A stretch of 64,000 bases of DNA from Halopseudomonas aestusnigri. Lineage in GTDB: Bacteria > Pseudomonadota > Gammaproteobacteria > Pseudomonadales > Pseudomonadaceae. The DNA is taken from positions 25,016 to 89,015 of the forward strand of contig NZ_NBYK01000002.1 in NCBI RefSeq assembly GCF_002197985.1. The letters are read 5' to 3'. The notes under the pieces were generated by a model. That model saw nothing but the letters and a program-made list of their open reading frames with translations, was not told where the DNA came from and did not search any database. Below are positions 48,824-59,610 of this stretch, piece by piece; position 1 is the stretch's first letter; every line of letters starts with the position of its first letter. The position numbers were made by a program, and so were the translations under genes.

Positions 48824-49678
48824 TCAGCTGTGCAGATGCTCGCAGGCGTGCAGGGTATTTTCCAGCAGGCAGGCACGGGTCATCGGGCCTACACCGCCCG
48901 GCACCGGCGTGATCCAGCTGGCGCGCTCGGCGGCCGGGCCGAACTCCACGTCGCCAACCAGGCGGCCGTCGTCCATGCGGTTGATACCCACATCAATCAC
49001 GATCGCGCCCGGTTTGATCCACTCGCCCTTTACCAGTCCGGGCTTGCCGGCGGCAACCACGACCAGGTCGGAGCGGCGAATGTGGTCTTCCAGATTCTTG
49101 GTAAAGCGATGAGTCACAGTAGTGGTGCAGCCAGCCAGCAGCAGCTCCAGCGCCATGGGTCGTCCGACGATATTGGAGGCGCCAACGACGGTTGCGTCCA
49201 TGCCGTACAGGTCGGCACCAGTGCTCTTGAGCAGGCGCACGATACCCATGGGCGTGCAGGGGCGCAGCAGTGGCATGCGCTGGGCCAGGCGGCCGATGTT
49301 ATAGGGGTGGAAGCCGTCCACATCCTTGTCGGGGCGGATGCGCTCCAGCAGCTGGGAGGCCTCCAGGTGGGCCGGCAGCGGCAACTGAACCAGAATGCCG
49401 TCGATTTCCGGATCGTCGTTCAGGTGGTCGATCAGGTCGAGCAGCTCCTGCTGGCTGGTGGTCGCCGGCAGGTCATGCGAACGGGACAGGAACCCGACTT
49501 CTTCGCAATCCTTGCGCTTGTGCGAAACATAGACCTGGGAGGCCGGGTCACTGCCGACCAGAATGACAGCCAGGCCCGGCAGACGCAGACCGTTTTGCTT
49601 GCGTTCGGCAACTTTACTGGCGATTTCCTTGCGGAGGTTGGCGGCAATCTGCTTGCCATCAATGAGTTGGGCGTTCAT
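48824..49678 (-). CDS. folD: Methylenetetrahydrofolate dehydrogenase/cyclohydrolase
   Basis: This 284-residue bifunctional folate enzyme interconverts methylene-, methenyl- and formyl-tetrahydrofolate. [20 protein letters not shown] holds the catalytic Lys (about residue 56). [20 protein letters not shown] and [13 protein letters not shown] are the usual blocks, and [20 protein letters not shown] is the NADP site, followed by [20 protein letters not shown]. Length is typical. It is convergent with the SDR gene and divergent from the tRNA operon. Confidence 0.97.
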   Translation of the reverse strand: MNAQLIDGKQIAANLRKEIASKVAERKQNGLRLPGLAVILVGSDPASQVYVSHKRKDCEEVGFLSRSHDLPATTSQQELLDLIDHLNDDPEIDGILVQLPLPAHLEASQLLERIRPDKDVDGFHPYNIGRLAQRMPLLRPCTPMGIVRLLKSTGADLYGMDATVVGASNIVGRPMALELLLAGCTTTVTHRFTKNLEDHIRRSDLVVVAAGKPGLVKGEWIKPGAIVIDVGINRMDDGRLVGDVEFGPAAERASWITPVPGGVGPMTRACLLENTLHACEHLHS

Positions 49679-49861
49679 GGGGTTCCTGACGCAGAAAAAA
49701 GTGGCGCTATTGTGGCATGCCGGACCCCGCGGAAAAAGGGCGAGCAGGGCAGGTTGTCGGAAAACCCCGAAGACTGTGCTGAATTGTCATGCGGCTATTG
49801 ATGGTCAGTGCAGGGAATCAGGATAACTTCCTCATGTGATTAAATTTTTTTGTTCTGAGCG

Positions 49862-49890
49862 TTGACGTGGTGGGCGTCGCTAAGTATTAT
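49862..49890 (+). promoter_or_regulatory. tRNA operon promoter
   Basis: The -35 TTGACG (49862-49867), 17-base spacer and -10 TATTAT (49885-49890) are followed by a GC-rich discriminator TCGCCCCGC, as expected for a stable-RNA promoter under growth-rate and stringent control. It lies 114 bases before tRNA-Arg. The rest of 49679-50004 holds nothing else I can identify. Confidence 0.85.
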
Positions 49891-50004
49891 TCGCCCCGCT
49901 TCACAAACACAGCGACACCGGTTTGGAAGGCGACCAGGCAGCACTGAATCGGCGTCACAAGTTGATTCGGAATCTCAGTCCTAGCGGGCGAAAGAATGCA
50001 CAGG

Positions 50005-50081
50005 GCGCCCGTAGCTCAGCTGGATAGAGCATCCGCCTTCTAAGCGGATGGTCGCAGGTTCGAGTCCTGCCGGGCGTGCCA
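50005..50081 (+). tRNA. tRNA-Arg (anticodon TCT)
   Basis: This 77-base gene folds as a standard tRNA. The acceptor GCGCCCG pairs with CGGGCGT (one G-U), the anticodon stem CCGCC/GGCGG-type arm carries loop CTTCTAA, and GGTTCGAGTCC is the T-arm. CCA is encoded. Anticodon TCT reads AGA. Confidence 0.96.
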
Positions 50082-50117
50082 TTAAGGCAAGGCTGTGTGG
50101 TCGAGAAGCATGTAGTG

Positions 50118-50193
50118 GTGGGCGTAGCTCAGTTGGTAGAGCACAGGATTGTGACTCCTGTTGTCGTGGGTTCGATCCCCATCGTCCACCCCA
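50118..50193 (+). tRNA. tRNA-His (anticodon GTG)
   Basis: This 76-base gene has acceptor GTGGGCG/CGTCCAC with a C discriminator, the D-arm GCTCAGTTGGTAGAGC, anticodon loop TTGTGAC and T-arm GGTTCGATCCC. CCA is encoded. Confidence 0.96.
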
Positions 50194-50202
50194 CTTATTC
50201 AA

Positions 50203-50231
50203 GAAAATGCCAGGCTCTGCCTGGCGTTTTC
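50203..50231 (+). terminator. Terminator-like hairpin between tRNA-His and tRNA-Leu
   Basis: The stem GAAAATGCCAGGC/GCCTGGCGTTTTC with a TCT loop and T4 lies inside the tRNA cluster. Either it limits tRNA-Leu expression or it serves as a processing hairpin. Confidence 0.75.
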
Positions 50232-50248
50232 GTTTGAAGCGCTGCAAA

Positions 50249-50333
50249 GCGGACGTGGTGAAATTGGTAGACACACCAGATTTAGGTTCTGGCGCCGCGA
50301 GGTGTGAGAGTTCGAGTCTCTCCGTCCGCACCA
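50249..50333 (+). tRNA. tRNA-Leu (anticodon TAG)
   Basis: This 85-base gene has a long variable arm (GGCGCCGCGAGGTGTG region), acceptor GCGGACG/CGTCCGC, anticodon loop TTTAGGT and T-arm AGTTCGAGTCT. CCA is encoded. Class II structure and anticodon fix it as tRNA-Leu. Confidence 0.96.
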
Positions 50334-50371
50334 TCTTTTAGTCGGATTGATGCATGTCCGATGGCTTCAGC

Positions 50372-50398
50372 AAAAACCGCCTTGCAAGGGCGGTTTTT
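50372..50398 (+). terminator. Terminator after tRNA-Leu
   Basis: The stem AAAAACCGCC/GGCGGTTTTT ends the tRNA operon. The loop contains CTTGCAAG. Confidence 0.92.
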
Positions 50399-50753
50399 GG
50401 TTTCTGGCGTTCGTGGATTTCGTTCACTTCTTTTTGGCTGCTTTTATTCCCTGTTTGAGTTTTTCGTGAGTGCCGTAAGCGCAGGCGAGCAGGGCGATGG
50501 TCGTGAGCGGGGTGGCGAGGGCGTCCGTTGCGCAGGGTGTCCTTGCGAGTGTTCGATGTCGTGAACCGGGTTGCTGGAATAGGACGAGCGAGCGGTCCGT
50601 TTTTTCAGAAACGGGGCGTTGATGGTGAGTGGGCAGGCGTTGTTTGGCGCTTTATCGTTGCGGTGATGACTTCTGCCATTCAAGCGACTAGAATGTCGTC
50701 CCTTTGGAATCTACCAATAACCATTTTCTTTGTCTGTTGAACGAGGACTATCC
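50399..50753. other. Intergenic region upstream of tig
   Basis: About 355 bases with no supported gene. A TAGAAT hexamer at 50688-50693 could be the -10 of the trigger factor promoter, but no clear -35 is visible at the right distance. GAGG lies about ten bases before the tig ATG. Confidence 0.5.
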
Positions 50754-52100
50754 ATGCAAGTTTCGGTTGAAACCACTTCCGGCCTCGAGCGCCGTATGAC
50801 CGTAGGCATTCCTGCCGATCGTATTGAAAACGAGGTCAACAAGCGTCTGCAGCAGACCGCCAAGCGCGCCCGCGTTGATGGTTTCCGTCCTGGCAAGGTG
50901 CCGATGAGCGTTATTCGTAAGCGCTTCGGTGCTTCCGCTCATCAGGAAGTTATCGGCGAAGTGATCCAGTCCTCTTTCTACGAAGCCATCATGCAGGAAA
51001 AGCTGAACCCGGCCGGTGCGCCGAGCGTTGAGCCCAAGAGCATGGAAGCTGGCAAGGATTTCGAATACGTTGCCACCTTCGAAGTCTACCCGGAAGTCAC
51101 TCTGGCCGGTTTCGAGGCTATCAGCGTTGAACGTCCCGAGTCCGAAGTGACTGAAGCTGACGTCGACACCATGCTGGAAACCCTGCGCAAGCAGAACACC
51201 CGCTTTGAAGCGGTTGAGCGTGCTGCCGAGAACGGTGATCAGGTCACTATCGACTTCGTTGGCAAGATCGACGGCGAAGCATTCCAGGGCGGCACTGCCA
51301 ATGGCACCAATCTGGTTCTGGGTTCCGGCCGCATGATTCCGGGCTTTGAAGAAGGCCTGGTCGGTGCCAAGGCGGGCGACAGTCTGACCCTGAACGTTAC
51401 CTTCCCTGAGGATTATCAGAACCTGGATCTGGCCGGTAAGGCCGCCGAGTTCGAAACGACCGTTCAGGCCGTTGCTGCGCCGGCTCTGCCGGAACTGAAC
51501 GACGAGTTCTTCGCCCAGTTCGGTGTGAACGAAGGTGGTCTGGAAGGCTTCCGCGCCGAAGTTCGCAAGAACATGGAGCGTGAGCTGCGTCAGGCGATCA
51601 AGACCAAGGTCAAGGGCCAGGTCATGGACGGTCTGCTGAAGACCAACACCGTTGAGGTGCCGAAGGCGCTGATCAGCAACGAGATTGATCGTCTGCGCGA
51701 GCAGGCTGTTCAGCAGTTTGGCGGCGCCAACATCCAGGCCAGCCAGCTGCCGGCCGAGCTGTTCGAAGAGCAGGCCAAGCGTCGCGTCAGCCTGGGTCTG
51801 ATCGTGGCTGAAGTGGTCAAGCAAAACGACATCAAGCCGGACAACGATCGCGTTCGCGCCATGGTTGAAGAGCTGGCCTCTGCTTACCAGGAGCCGGAGC
51901 AGGTCATCAACTGGTACTACCAGAATGAGCAGCAGCTGGGTGAAATCCAGTCGGTTGTGCTGGAAGAACAAGTCGTGGATACTGTGCTGCAGAAGGCGCA
52001 AGTGACTGATAAGAAAGTCGCTTATGAAGAGGCCGTGAAGCCGGCACAACCTGCTCAGGTTGAAGCTGGTGAGGCCGAGGAAGCTAAAGCAGACGAGTAA
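50754..52100 (+). CDS. tig: Trigger factor
   Basis: This 448-residue ribosome-bound chaperone and prolyl isomerase meets nascent chains. The ribosome-binding domain carries [19 protein letters not shown] (about 43-61, with the GFRxGKxP loop). The FKBP-type domain at about 150-240 has [20 protein letters not shown] and [18 protein letters not shown] helical C-terminal part ends in an Ala/Glu-rich tail. It heads the tig-clpP-clpX-lon block. Confidence 0.98.
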   Translation: MQVSVETTSGLERRMTVGIPADRIENEVNKRLQQTAKRARVDGFRPGKVPMSVIRKRFGASAHQEVIGEVIQSSFYEAIMQEKLNPAGAPSVEPKSMEAGKDFEYVATFEVYPEVTLAGFEAISVERPESEVTEADVDTMLETLRKQNTRFEAVERAAENGDQVTIDFVGKIDGEAFQGGTANGTNLVLGSGRMIPGFEEGLVGAKAGDSLTLNVTFPEDYQNLDLAGKAAEFETTVQAVAAPALPELNDEFFAQFGVNEGGLEGFRAEVRKNMERELRQAIKTKVKGQVMDGLLKTNTVEVPKALISNEIDRLREQAVQQFGGANIQASQLPAELFEEQAKRRVSLGLIVAEVVKQNDIKPDNDRVRAMVEELASAYQEPEQVINWYYQNEQQLGEIQSVVLEEQVVDTVLQKAQVTDKKVAYEEAVKPAQPAQVEAGEAEEAKADE

Positions 52101-52124
52101 TTCGCTGCCGCTTTCCGTCAACGC

Positions 52125-52156
52125 AAGCCAGCCTTCGGGCTGGCTTGTGTGTTTTT
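52125..52156 (+). terminator. Terminator after tig
   Basis: The stem AAGCCAGCC/GGCTGGCTT with a TTCG tetraloop is followed by GTGTGTTTTT, 32 bases before clpP. Confidence 0.85.
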
Positions 52157-52187
52157 GCGACTAGCACATTCGGAGTGACAGGAATCC

Positions 52188-52829
52188 ATGACCCAAAACA
52201 GCTTTATGCAGTTGCCCCCAGACGTGAAGGCCGCAGGCGGTCTGGTCCCGATGGTGATCGAGCAGTCTGCTCGGGGCGAACGTTCCTATGACATTTATTC
52301 GCGGCTGCTGAAAGAGCGCGTCATCTTCCTCGTGGGTCAGGTGGAAGATTACATGGCCAACCTGGTCGTGGCGCAGCTGCTGTTCCTTGAATCGGAAAAC
52401 CCCGACAAGGACATCCATCTGTATATCAATTCGCCGGGCGGCTCAGTAACTGCCGGCATGGCGATCTACGACACCATGCAGTTCATCAAGCCGAACGTCA
52501 GCACCCTGTGCATTGGTCAGGCGTGCAGCATGGGTGCACTATTGCTGGCTGGCGGCGCTGCCGGCAAGCGCTTCTGCCTGCCGCACGCGCGGATGATGAT
52601 TCACCAGCCGCTGGGCGGTTTCCAGGGTCAGGCGTCTGACATCGAGATCCATGCCCGCGAGATCCTGTTCATTCGCGAGCGTCTGAACAAGGTGTTGGCG
52701 GACCATACCGGTCAGCCGCTGGACGTGATTGCCCGCGACACCGATCGTGATCGCTTCATGAGTGGTGCCGAGGCGGTCGAGTACGGTCTCATCGACCAGG
52801 TTCTGGAGTCGCGCGCCGGCGCCGAGTAA
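52188..52829 (+). CDS. clpP: ATP-dependent Clp protease proteolytic subunit
   Basis: This 213-residue serine protease forms the double-heptamer barrel. The nucleophile is in [13 protein letters not shown], the His in MMIHQPLGG and the Asp in [10 protein letters not shown]. The start [18 protein letters not shown] includes a short propeptide. It partners with ClpX, encoded 156 bases downstream. Confidence 0.98.
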   Translation: MTQNSFMQLPPDVKAAGGLVPMVIEQSARGERSYDIYSRLLKERVIFLVGQVEDYMANLVVAQLLFLESENPDKDIHLYINSPGGSVTAGMAIYDTMQFIKPNVSTLCIGQACSMGALLLAGGAAGKRFCLPHARMMIHQPLGGFQGQASDIEIHAREILFIRERLNKVLADHTGQPLDVIARDTDRDRFMSGAEAVEYGLIDQVLESRAGAE

Positions 52830-52985
52830 ACGCTGTTTAACGCCGGCTTGCCCTGTGCTCCGTGTCCCTCCCTGAGGCTGGCGCGGGGCTGTCTGGCCGG
52901 TGCAAGTTGATCGGATCGCACTTGCAAAGTGGGGCCAATGCCCCCATCTTTGTATTCGAGAGCGATTCAAGAGTAGGGGTTTTCG

Positions 52986-54269
52986 ATGACCGATATGACT
53001 GGGAAGGGCGACGACAACGGCAAGTTGCTGTATTGCTCCTTCTGCGGCAAGAGCCAGCATGAAGTGCGCAAGCTGATTGCCGGCCCCTCCGTGTTTATCT
53101 GCGATGAGTGCGTTGACCTGTGCAACGACATCATTCGCGAGGAAGTACAGGAAAGTCAGACCGAGAGCAGTCAGCAGAAGCTGCCGACGCCGGTCGAAAT
53201 CTGCTCGATTCTGGACCAGTATGTGATTGGTCAGCAGCGAGCCAAGAAAGTGTTGTCTGTTGCGGTCTACAACCACTACAAGCGGCTGAATCAGCGCCAG
53301 GGCAAGGATGATGTCGAGCTGGGCAAGAGCAACATTCTGCTCATCGGCCCGACCGGTTCCGGCAAGACGCTGCTGGCCGAGACGCTCGCGCGCCTGTTGA
53401 ACGTGCCGTTCACCATTGCCGACGCCACGACACTGACTGAAGCCGGCTACGTTGGTGAAGATGTTGAAAACATCATTCAGAAACTGCTGCAGAAGTGCGA
53501 TTACGATGTCGAGAAGGCCCAGATGGGTATTGTCTACATCGACGAAATCGACAAGATTTCGCGCAAGTCCGATAACCCGTCCATCACGCGTGACGTGTCG
53601 GGTGAAGGTGTTCAGCAAGCGCTGCTGAAGCTGATCGAAGGTACTGTTGCGTCCGTTCCGCCGCAAGGTGGACGCAAGCATCCGCAGCAGGAGTTTTTGC
53701 AGGTAGATACCCGCAATATCCTGTTTATCTGCGGTGGTGCGTTTGCCGGGCTGGAAAAGGTCATCCGTGATCGCTCCGAGAAGAGCGGTATCGGCTTCAA
53801 TGCAACCGTTCGCAGCAAGGACGGCGGCAAGAAGGTCGGTGATACCCTGAAAGATGTCGAGCCGGACGATCTGGTGCGTTTCGGTCTGATCCCTGAATTT
53901 GTTGGCCGTCTGCCGGTCATCGCAACGCTGAATGAACTGGATGAAGAGGCATTGATCCAGATTCTGACAGAGCCGAAGAACGCGCTGACCAAGCAGTATG
54001 CGCGCCTGTTCGACATGGAAGGTGTGGAGCTGGAGTTCCGTAACGATGCGCTGAAGGCAATCGCCTCCCGTGCACTGGAACGCAAGACCGGCGCCCGTGG
54101 CCTGCGCTCCATTTTGGAGAGTGTGCTGCTGGAAACCATGTATGAAATCCCCTCTGCTGAAAATGTCAGCAAGGTGGTCATCGACGAAAACGTAATCAGC
54201 GGTGACGCCAAGCCGCTGCTGATCTACGAAACGCCGGAGCAGCCGCCCAAGGCCGTCCCGGAAGACTGA
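52986..54269 (+). CDS. clpX: ATP-dependent Clp protease ATP-binding subunit ClpX
   Basis: This 427-residue AAA+ unfoldase delivers tagged substrates to ClpP. The N-terminal zinc-binding domain has [12 protein letters not shown] and ICDECVDLC (residues about 15-42). The Walker A motif is [14 protein letters not shown], Walker [11 protein letters not shown], and the ClpP-binding loop GIGFNA. Sensor residues are in [12 protein letters not shown]. The gap before it (52830-52985) has no gene and may hold a second promoter. Confidence 0.98.
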   Translation: MTDMTGKGDDNGKLLYCSFCGKSQHEVRKLIAGPSVFICDECVDLCNDIIREEVQESQTESSQQKLPTPVEICSILDQYVIGQQRAKKVLSVAVYNHYKRLNQRQGKDDVELGKSNILLIGPTGSGKTLLAETLARLLNVPFTIADATTLTEAGYVGEDVENIIQKLLQKCDYDVEKAQMGIVYIDEIDKISRKSDNPSITRDVSGEGVQQALLKLIEGTVASVPPQGGRKHPQQEFLQVDTRNILFICGGAFAGLEKVIRDRSEKSGIGFNATVRSKDGGKKVGDTLKDVEPDDLVRFGLIPEFVGRLPVIATLNELDEEALIQILTEPKNALTKQYARLFDMEGVELEFRNDALKAIASRALERKTGARGLRSILESVLLETMYEIPSAENVSKVVIDENVISGDAKPLLIYETPEQPPKAVPED

Positions 54270-54284
54270 CAGTCGATGCTGCAG

Positions 54285-54311
54285 CGCCGCCCTCGGGCGG
54301 CGTTGTTGTTT
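54285..54311 (+). terminator. Terminator after clpX
   Basis: The stem CGCCGCC/GGCGGCG with a CTCG loop is followed by TTGTTGTTTT, which separates clpX from lon transcription. Confidence 0.8.
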
Positions 54312-54358
54312 TCGGGTTGCGGTTCTGCAGCCGGATTGTCATTGATGCCGTTTCCGCG

Positions 54359-54388
54359 CTTGTAATTTTCCGCAGCAGCCCCCATGTT
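54359..54388 (+). promoter_or_regulatory. Heat-shock (sigma-32) promoter of lon
   Basis: CTTGTAA (54359-54365), a 14-base spacer and CCCCATGTT (54380-54388) match the sigma-32 consensus CTTGAAA and CCCCATNT closely. It lies 68 bases before the lon ATG. Lon is a classic heat-shock gene. Confidence 0.8.
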
Positions 54389-54455
54389 GAATTCATGACA
54401 TCTACACGTATCGGTGCCGCATTGCAGGGTACCCTTCATCGAGCGAGCCTCTGCC

Positions 54456-56855
54456 ATGACGACTTCTAGCGAATTCCCGCTCCTGCCACTGCGCGACGTA
54501 GTGGTTTACCCCCATATGGTCATCCCGCTGTTTGTCGGGCGTGACAAATCCATTCAGGCGCTCGACGCCGCCATGTCGGCCAACAAGCAAGTGCTGCTGG
54601 TTGCCCAGCGGGACCCGGGTGATGACGATCCGGGCCGCGACGGTCTTTACGAGATGGGTACCCTGGCTACCATCCTGCAGCTGCTCAAGCTGCCTGACGG
54701 CACGGTGAAGGTGCTGGTTGAGGGTGAGCGCCGGGCCCGTATTACCGAACTCGACGATATTGGCAGCTATCAGCGTGCCGAGGTCGAGTTGCTGGATGAC
54801 TCGGCGCTGGATGAGCGCGAGGCCGAGGTGCTGGTGCGCAGCCTGATGGGGCAGTTTGAGCAGTTCGTTCAGCTCGGCAAGAAGGTTCCGGCCGAGGTGG
54901 TGTCTTCCCTGTCCAGTATTGAAGAGCCTGGCCGTCTGGTTGACACCATGGCAGCGCACCTGTCGCTCAAGCTGGATGAAAAACAGAAGATTCTTGAAAT
55001 TCTGCCGCTGCGTGACCGGGTTGAGCACGTGCTTGGTGTTCTGGACGGCGAAATCGATCTGCTGCAGGTCGAGAAGCGTATCCGCGGCCGGGTCAAGAAG
55101 CAGATGGAGCGCAGTCAGCGCGAGTACTATCTGAACGAGCAGATGAAGGCCATCCAGAAAGAGATGGGTAATCTCGAGGATGGCCACAGCGAGTTTGATG
55201 ATCTGCGTCGCAAGATTGACGAGGCGGGCATGAGTGAAGAGGCGCTGGCCAAGGCGAATGCCGAGCTGAACAAGCTGAAGATGATGTCACCCATGTCGGC
55301 TGAGGCCACGGTTGTGCGCTCCTACATTGACTGGCTGACCGCGGTGCCGTGGAAGAAGGCGACCAAGGTCAAGCACGACATCCAGCGCGCCGAGAAGGTG
55401 CTCGAAGAGGATCACTATGGCCTGGAAGAGGTCAAGGAGCGCATTCTCGAGTATTTGGCGGTGCAGAAGCGGGTACGCAAGCTGAAAGGGCCCGTCCTGT
55501 GTCTGGTGGGCCCTCCGGGCGTCGGCAAGACGTCATTGGGCGAGTCGCTGGCGCGTGCAACCAATCGCGAGTTTGTGCGCATGGCCCTGGGTGGCGTGCG
55601 TGACGAGGCCGAGATTCGTGGTCACCGCCGCACTTACATTGGTTCCATGCCGGGCAAGCTGATTCAGAAAATGACCAAGGCCGGGGTCAAGAACCCGCTG
55701 TTCCTGCTCGATGAAATCGACAAGATGGGGCAGGACATGCGCGGCGATCCGTCGTCAGCGCTGCTGGAAGTACTTGATCCCGAGCAAAATCACGCCTTCA
55801 ACGATCATTATCTGGAGGTGGATTACGATCTCTCGGATGTGATGTTCATCTGTACTTCCAACTCGATGAACATCCCGGCGCCGCTACTGGACCGGATGGA
55901 GATCATCCGCATTCCGGGTTACACCGAAGACGAGAAGATCAACATTGCCCAGCGTTATCTGGTGCCCAAGCAGACCAAGAACAACGGGCTGAAAAAGGGC
56001 GAGCTGACCTTCACCCAGGAGTCCCTGCGTGACCTTATCCGCTACTACACCCGTGAAGCGGGCGTGCGTGGCCTGGAGCGCCAGATTGCCAAGGTCTGTC
56101 GCAAGGTCGTCAAGGAACAGTCCGCCGAGCGCAAGCCCAAGCCGGTGGTGCTGGACGAGGCGCTGCTTGAGCATTACCTGGGCGTACGCAAGTTCAAGTA
56201 CGGGCTGGCCGAGGAGAGCGATCAGGTTGGTCAGGTAACGGGCCTGGCCTGGACTCAGGTGGGCGGTGAACTGCTCAGTCTGGAAGCGGTTGTGGTGCCC
56301 GGCAAGGGCCGTCAGATCAAGACCGGTTCGCTCGGTGACGTGATGCAGGAGTCGATCAGTGCGGCGCTGACTGTGGTGCGCAGTCGTGCTGCGAGCCTCG
56401 GTATTGCGGCTGATTTTCACGAGAAGAACGACATTCACATCCACGTGCCGGAAGGGGCAACGCCCAAGGATGGTCCGAGTGCCGGTATCGGCATGTGCAC
56501 CGCACTGGTGTCGGCGTTGACCGGGATTCCGGTACGTGCAGATGTCGCGATGACCGGCGAAATCGCGCTGCGCGGGCAGGTTCTGCCAATCGGCGGGCTG
56601 AAGGAAAAACTGCTTGCGGCGCACCGTGGAGGCATCCGTACCGTGATCATTCCGCACGACAACGTACGTGATCTGAAGGAAATTCCGGAGAAGATCCGCC
56701 AGGATATCGAGATCAAACCGGTGAAATGGATTGACGAAGTGTTGGCTATTGCGCTGCAATACGCGCCGGAGCCCTTGAAAGAAGGGGTTGAAGAGATGGT
56801 GGCAAAGGATGACAATCGCGAGACTGATGAAAAGGGACGCATCAGTACTCACTGA
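54456..56855 (+). CDS. lon: ATP-dependent protease Lon
   Basis: This 799-residue AAA+ serine protease degrades misfolded and regulatory proteins. The N-terminal substrate domain begins [20 protein letters not shown]. Walker A is [14 protein letters not shown], Walker [11 protein letters not shown]. The catalytic Ser is in [14 protein letters not shown] and the Lys in [14 protein letters not shown]. The ATG at 54456 is chosen since the region before it does not match Lon. Length is typical. Confidence 0.98.
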   Translation: MTTSSEFPLLPLRDVVVYPHMVIPLFVGRDKSIQALDAAMSANKQVLLVAQRDPGDDDPGRDGLYEMGTLATILQLLKLPDGTVKVLVEGERRARITELDDIGSYQRAEVELLDDSALDEREAEVLVRSLMGQFEQFVQLGKKVPAEVVSSLSSIEEPGRLVDTMAAHLSLKLDEKQKILEILPLRDRVEHVLGVLDGEIDLLQVEKRIRGRVKKQMERSQREYYLNEQMKAIQKEMGNLEDGHSEFDDLRRKIDEAGMSEEALAKANAELNKLKMMSPMSAEATVVRSYIDWLTAVPWKKATKVKHDIQRAEKVLEEDHYGLEEVKERILEYLAVQKRVRKLKGPVLCLVGPPGVGKTSLGESLARATNREFVRMALGGVRDEAEIRGHRRTYIGSMPGKLIQKMTKAGVKNPLFLLDEIDKMGQDMRGDPSSALLEVLDPEQNHAFNDHYLEVDYDLSDVMFICTSNSMNIPAPLLDRMEIIRIPGYTEDEKINIAQRYLVPKQTKNNGLKKGELTFTQESLRDLIRYYTREAGVRGLERQIAKVCRKVVKEQSAERKPKPVVLDEALLEHYLGVRKFKYGLAEESDQVGQVTGLAWTQVGGELLSLEAVVVPGKGRQIKTGSLGDVMQESISAALTVVRSRAASLGIAADFHEKNDIHIHVPEGATPKDGPSAGIGMCTALVSALTGIPVRADVAMTGEIALRGQVLPIGGLKEKLLAAHRGGIRTVIIPHDNVRDLKEIPEKIRQDIEIKPVKWIDEVLAIALQYAPEPLKEGVEEMVAKDDNRETDEKGRISTH

Positions 56856-56935
56856 TAGGATCGTCAGAGTTTGGTGGGTGATGGATTCCGCTGTGGATGC
56901 TTTCACTGACCCGTCCAGAGTGCCGATGGCACTCC

Positions 56936-56965
56936 TTGACACGGTTTTTGACCGCTTGCTATAAA
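56936..56965 (+). promoter_or_regulatory. hupB promoter
   Basis: A perfect -35 TTGACA (56936-56941), an 18-base spacer and -10 TATAAA (56960-56965) lie 104 bases before hupB. Confidence 0.8.
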
Positions 56966-57068
56966 GCGGCTTCGACCTAAGCAGGTATGCTGACTGGCCA
57001 CAGCTTTGCTAAGACCAAAAGCTTACATAATGACTAACTACTCATTGAACTAGATAAGGGGACTTAGA

Positions 57069-57341
57069 GTGAACAAGTCTGAACTGATTGATGCTATCGC
57101 CGCATCTGCCGATATTCCGAAAGCTGCTGCCGGTCGTGCTCTGGACGCCGTCATCGACTCCATCACTGGTGCTCTGAAAGACGGTGATTCGGTTGTTCTG
57201 GTAGGTTTCGGTACGTTCGCAGTGAAAGAGCGTGCAGCTCGCACTGGTCGCAACCCGCAGACCGGCCAGCCGATCGAGATCAGCGCTGCCAAGATCCCCA
57301 GCTTCAAGGCTGGCAAGGCTCTGAAGGACGCCGTTAACTGA
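57069..57341 (+). CDS. hupB: DNA-binding protein HU-beta
   Basis: This 90-residue histone-like protein bends and compacts DNA. The start [20 protein letters not shown] and the DNA-arm block [20 protein letters not shown] are the family signature. GGGGACTTAGAG supplies the ribosome site. It lies between lon and ppiD as in other Pseudomonas. Confidence 0.98.
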   Translation: MNKSELIDAIAASADIPKAAAGRALDAVIDSITGALKDGDSVVLVGFGTFAVKERAARTGRNPQTGQPIEISAAKIPSFKAGKALKDAVN

Positions 57342-57452
57342 TCGCGTCCCTGATCTGATGTGACACATTCGGCACGTTTCGGATGTGTTTCGGGGGCGGT
57401 AACCAGGCTGCCAGTGATGGTGTCTCCAGCCGGTCCCGACAGTTAGCAGAAA

Positions 57453-57479
57453 GGCGCATCAATGTGATGCGCCTTTTTT
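57453..57479 (+). terminator. Terminator after hupB
   Basis: A 9-bp perfect stem, GGCGCATCA/TGATGCGCC with an ATG loop, is followed by T6. Confidence 0.95.
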
Positions 57480-57568
57480 GTTTGTTGGACAAATAAAAAA
57501 ACGACGCCGGAACCATTCCGGAGGCAGATAGCCTTAGGGTCGTACTTTGTAGATGCTTTGGGGGCATG

Positions 57569-59455
57569 ATGCTGCAAAAAATGAGGGACAATGCACAGAG
57601 CTGGGTCGCCAAGGTGATCGTCGGCATCATCGTGCTGATTTTTGCGCTGACAGGATGGGAATCCATCAACCGCTTCAGCAGCAAGGCCGATGAAGCAGCC
57701 GAGGTTAACGGAGAGCCGATTACCAAGCTTGAGCTGGAAGAGGCGGTCAGCCTGCAGCGTCGCCAGCTGATGCAGCAACTTCAGCAGATGGGTGGGCAGT
57801 TTGATCCCAGCATGATCGACGAAGCCTTTCTGCGCAGCACCGTGCTGGACAGCATGATCGAGCGTTCCGTGCTGATTCAGGGCGCCCGGGAAGCCGGCTT
57901 CGAAATCTCCGAGCAGATGATCGATCAGCTCATTCTGAGCACACCGGATTTTCAGGTTGATGGCAAGTTTGACGCCAACCGCTTTGATATCGTGATCCGC
58001 AACATGGGTATGCCCTCACGGATGGCCTTCCGTGATCTGGTGCGCCAGCAGCTGTTGATCACCCAGTTCCGTAACGGCTACGAAGCCACTGCGTTTGCCA
58101 CGCCGGTCGAGGTTCGCCAGCTCAGCAACCTGGAAAACCAGACGCGCGATTTCGCCATGCTGGCCGTCCCGCTGGGTGAGATCGACGCCGACGTCAGCGA
58201 TGCCGAAGTCGAGGCGTTCTACACCGCCAACGCCCAGCAGTTCATGACCCCCGAGCGCGTGGTGCTGGATACCCTGACCCTGGCACGCAAGGACTTCTTC
58301 GACCAGGTCGAGGTGGATGAAGAGGCCGTTCAGCAGCTGTATGAGCGCGAAATCGGCAACCTGGCCGAGCAGCGTCGTGCCTCGCACATTCTGGTTGAGG
58401 TTGGTGACGATGAAGCCGCTGCCAAGGCCCGCATCGACGAGGCTGCCGCACGTATTTCCGCCGGTGAGGATTTTGCCAAGGTTGCCGAAGAGATGTCTGA
58501 TGACACCGGCAGCTCCCGTGACGGTGGCGATCTGGGCTATATTGTTAAGGGCAGCTTTGATCAGGCCTTTGACGATGCGCTGTTCGCCTTGCAGGCGGAT
58601 CAGGTTTCCGAGCCGGTTCGCACCAGCTACGGCTTCCAGCTGATCAAGCTGACTGATCTCAAGGCGCCGGAGGTACCGTCTCTGGAGTCGATGCGTGATC
58701 AACTGGTCCAGGAGCTGAAAGTCGAGCAGGTTGAGCGTCGATTCGTAGAAGCGTCCCAGCAGTTGGCCAACCTGGCCCACGAAGCGTCCGATCTGAGCGA
58801 GCCTGCAGCGGCACTGGGTTTGACCATCGAGACCATCGGTCCGGTCGAGCGTCTGGGTGGCGAGGGTCTGGCAGCGAACCCGAAGGTCATGAATGCGGCG
58901 TTCAGCGATGACGTGCTGAACAACGGCTTTAACAGCGATCTGATCGAGCTGGATGCCGATACGGTTGCAGTTGTACGCGTTAAGCAGCACCTGACGCCGG
59001 AGCAGCGCCCGATGGCAGATGTTCGTGATGATATCCATGCACGACTTGCCACCACCAAGGCCGAGCAGGCTGCTGCGGCGAAGGCAGAACAGTTGATCGA
59101 GCAGTTGCGTGCAGATGCCCTGAGCATCGAAGCGGTTGCCGAACAGCAGGGTCTCGAGTGGCAGCAGCATGAAGCTGTGACACGCGGCGAGAACCAGATT
59201 GATCAGGCACTGCTGCGCAACGTGTTCGCGATGCCCAAGCCGGATGGCGATCAACCTGCCTACGCCAGCTTCAAGCGTGCTGCCGGTGGTTACTGGCTGG
59301 TTGCGCTCAAGGGTGTCTCGGTTGCCGAAGATGTACAGTCCACGGACGCCGGTTCTGATCCCTTCGCGCTGTTTGTCGCCGGGCAGTCAGGACAGCAGGA
59401 CTTTGCAGCCGCCCAGCAGCAGCTGCGTAATGAAGCCGAGATCGAGCGCTACTGA
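57569..59455 (+). CDS. ppiD: Peptidyl-prolyl isomerase D, periplasmic folding factor
   Basis: This 628-residue inner-membrane-anchored chaperone assists outer membrane protein folding. The N-terminal anchor follows MLQKMRDNAQSWVAKVIVGI (helix about 13-35), then a SurA-N-like domain. The parvulin domain at about 270-365 includes RRASHILVEVGDDEAAAKAR and DGGDLGYIVKGSFDQAF. A second, degenerate parvulin-like region follows. An ATG three bases earlier (57566) is possible, but 57569 has the better spacing to GGGGG. Confidence 0.94.
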   Translation: MLQKMRDNAQSWVAKVIVGIIVLIFALTGWESINRFSSKADEAAEVNGEPITKLELEEAVSLQRRQLMQQLQQMGGQFDPSMIDEAFLRSTVLDSMIERSVLIQGAREAGFEISEQMIDQLILSTPDFQVDGKFDANRFDIVIRNMGMPSRMAFRDLVRQQLLITQFRNGYEATAFATPVEVRQLSNLENQTRDFAMLAVPLGEIDADVSDAEVEAFYTANAQQFMTPERVVLDTLTLARKDFFDQVEVDEEAVQQLYEREIGNLAEQRRASHILVEVGDDEAAAKARIDEAAARISAGEDFAKVAEEMSDDTGSSRDGGDLGYIVKGSFDQAFDDALFALQADQVSEPVRTSYGFQLIKLTDLKAPEVPSLESMRDQLVQELKVEQVERRFVEASQQLANLAHEASDLSEPAAALGLTIETIGPVERLGGEGLAANPKVMNAAFSDDVLNNGFNSDLIELDADTVAVVRVKQHLTPEQRPMADVRDDIHARLATTKAEQAAAAKAEQLIEQLRADALSIEAVAEQQGLEWQQHEAVTRGENQIDQALLRNVFAMPKPDGDQPAYASFKRAAGGYWLVALKGVSVAEDVQSTDAGSDPFALFVAGQSGQQDFAAAQQQLRNEAEIERY

Positions 59456-59476
59456 GCGGGCGATCAAGGCTATGTG

Positions 59477-59503
59477 AAAAAAGGCGCTTCGGCGCCTTTT
59501 TTT
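59477..59503 (+). terminator. Terminator after ppiD
   Basis: The stem AAAAAAGGCGC/GCGCC with a TTCG loop is followed by T7. Confidence 0.92.
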
Positions 59504-59610
59504 GTTCTTCGCAGCGTTCCGGGGGTGAATGCAAATGCAGTTAACCGCAGGCACGGAGCCACTGTCCATGAGCAACGGCACCTGGGTTAACGTGCCGGAG
59601 ACGGCGTTGC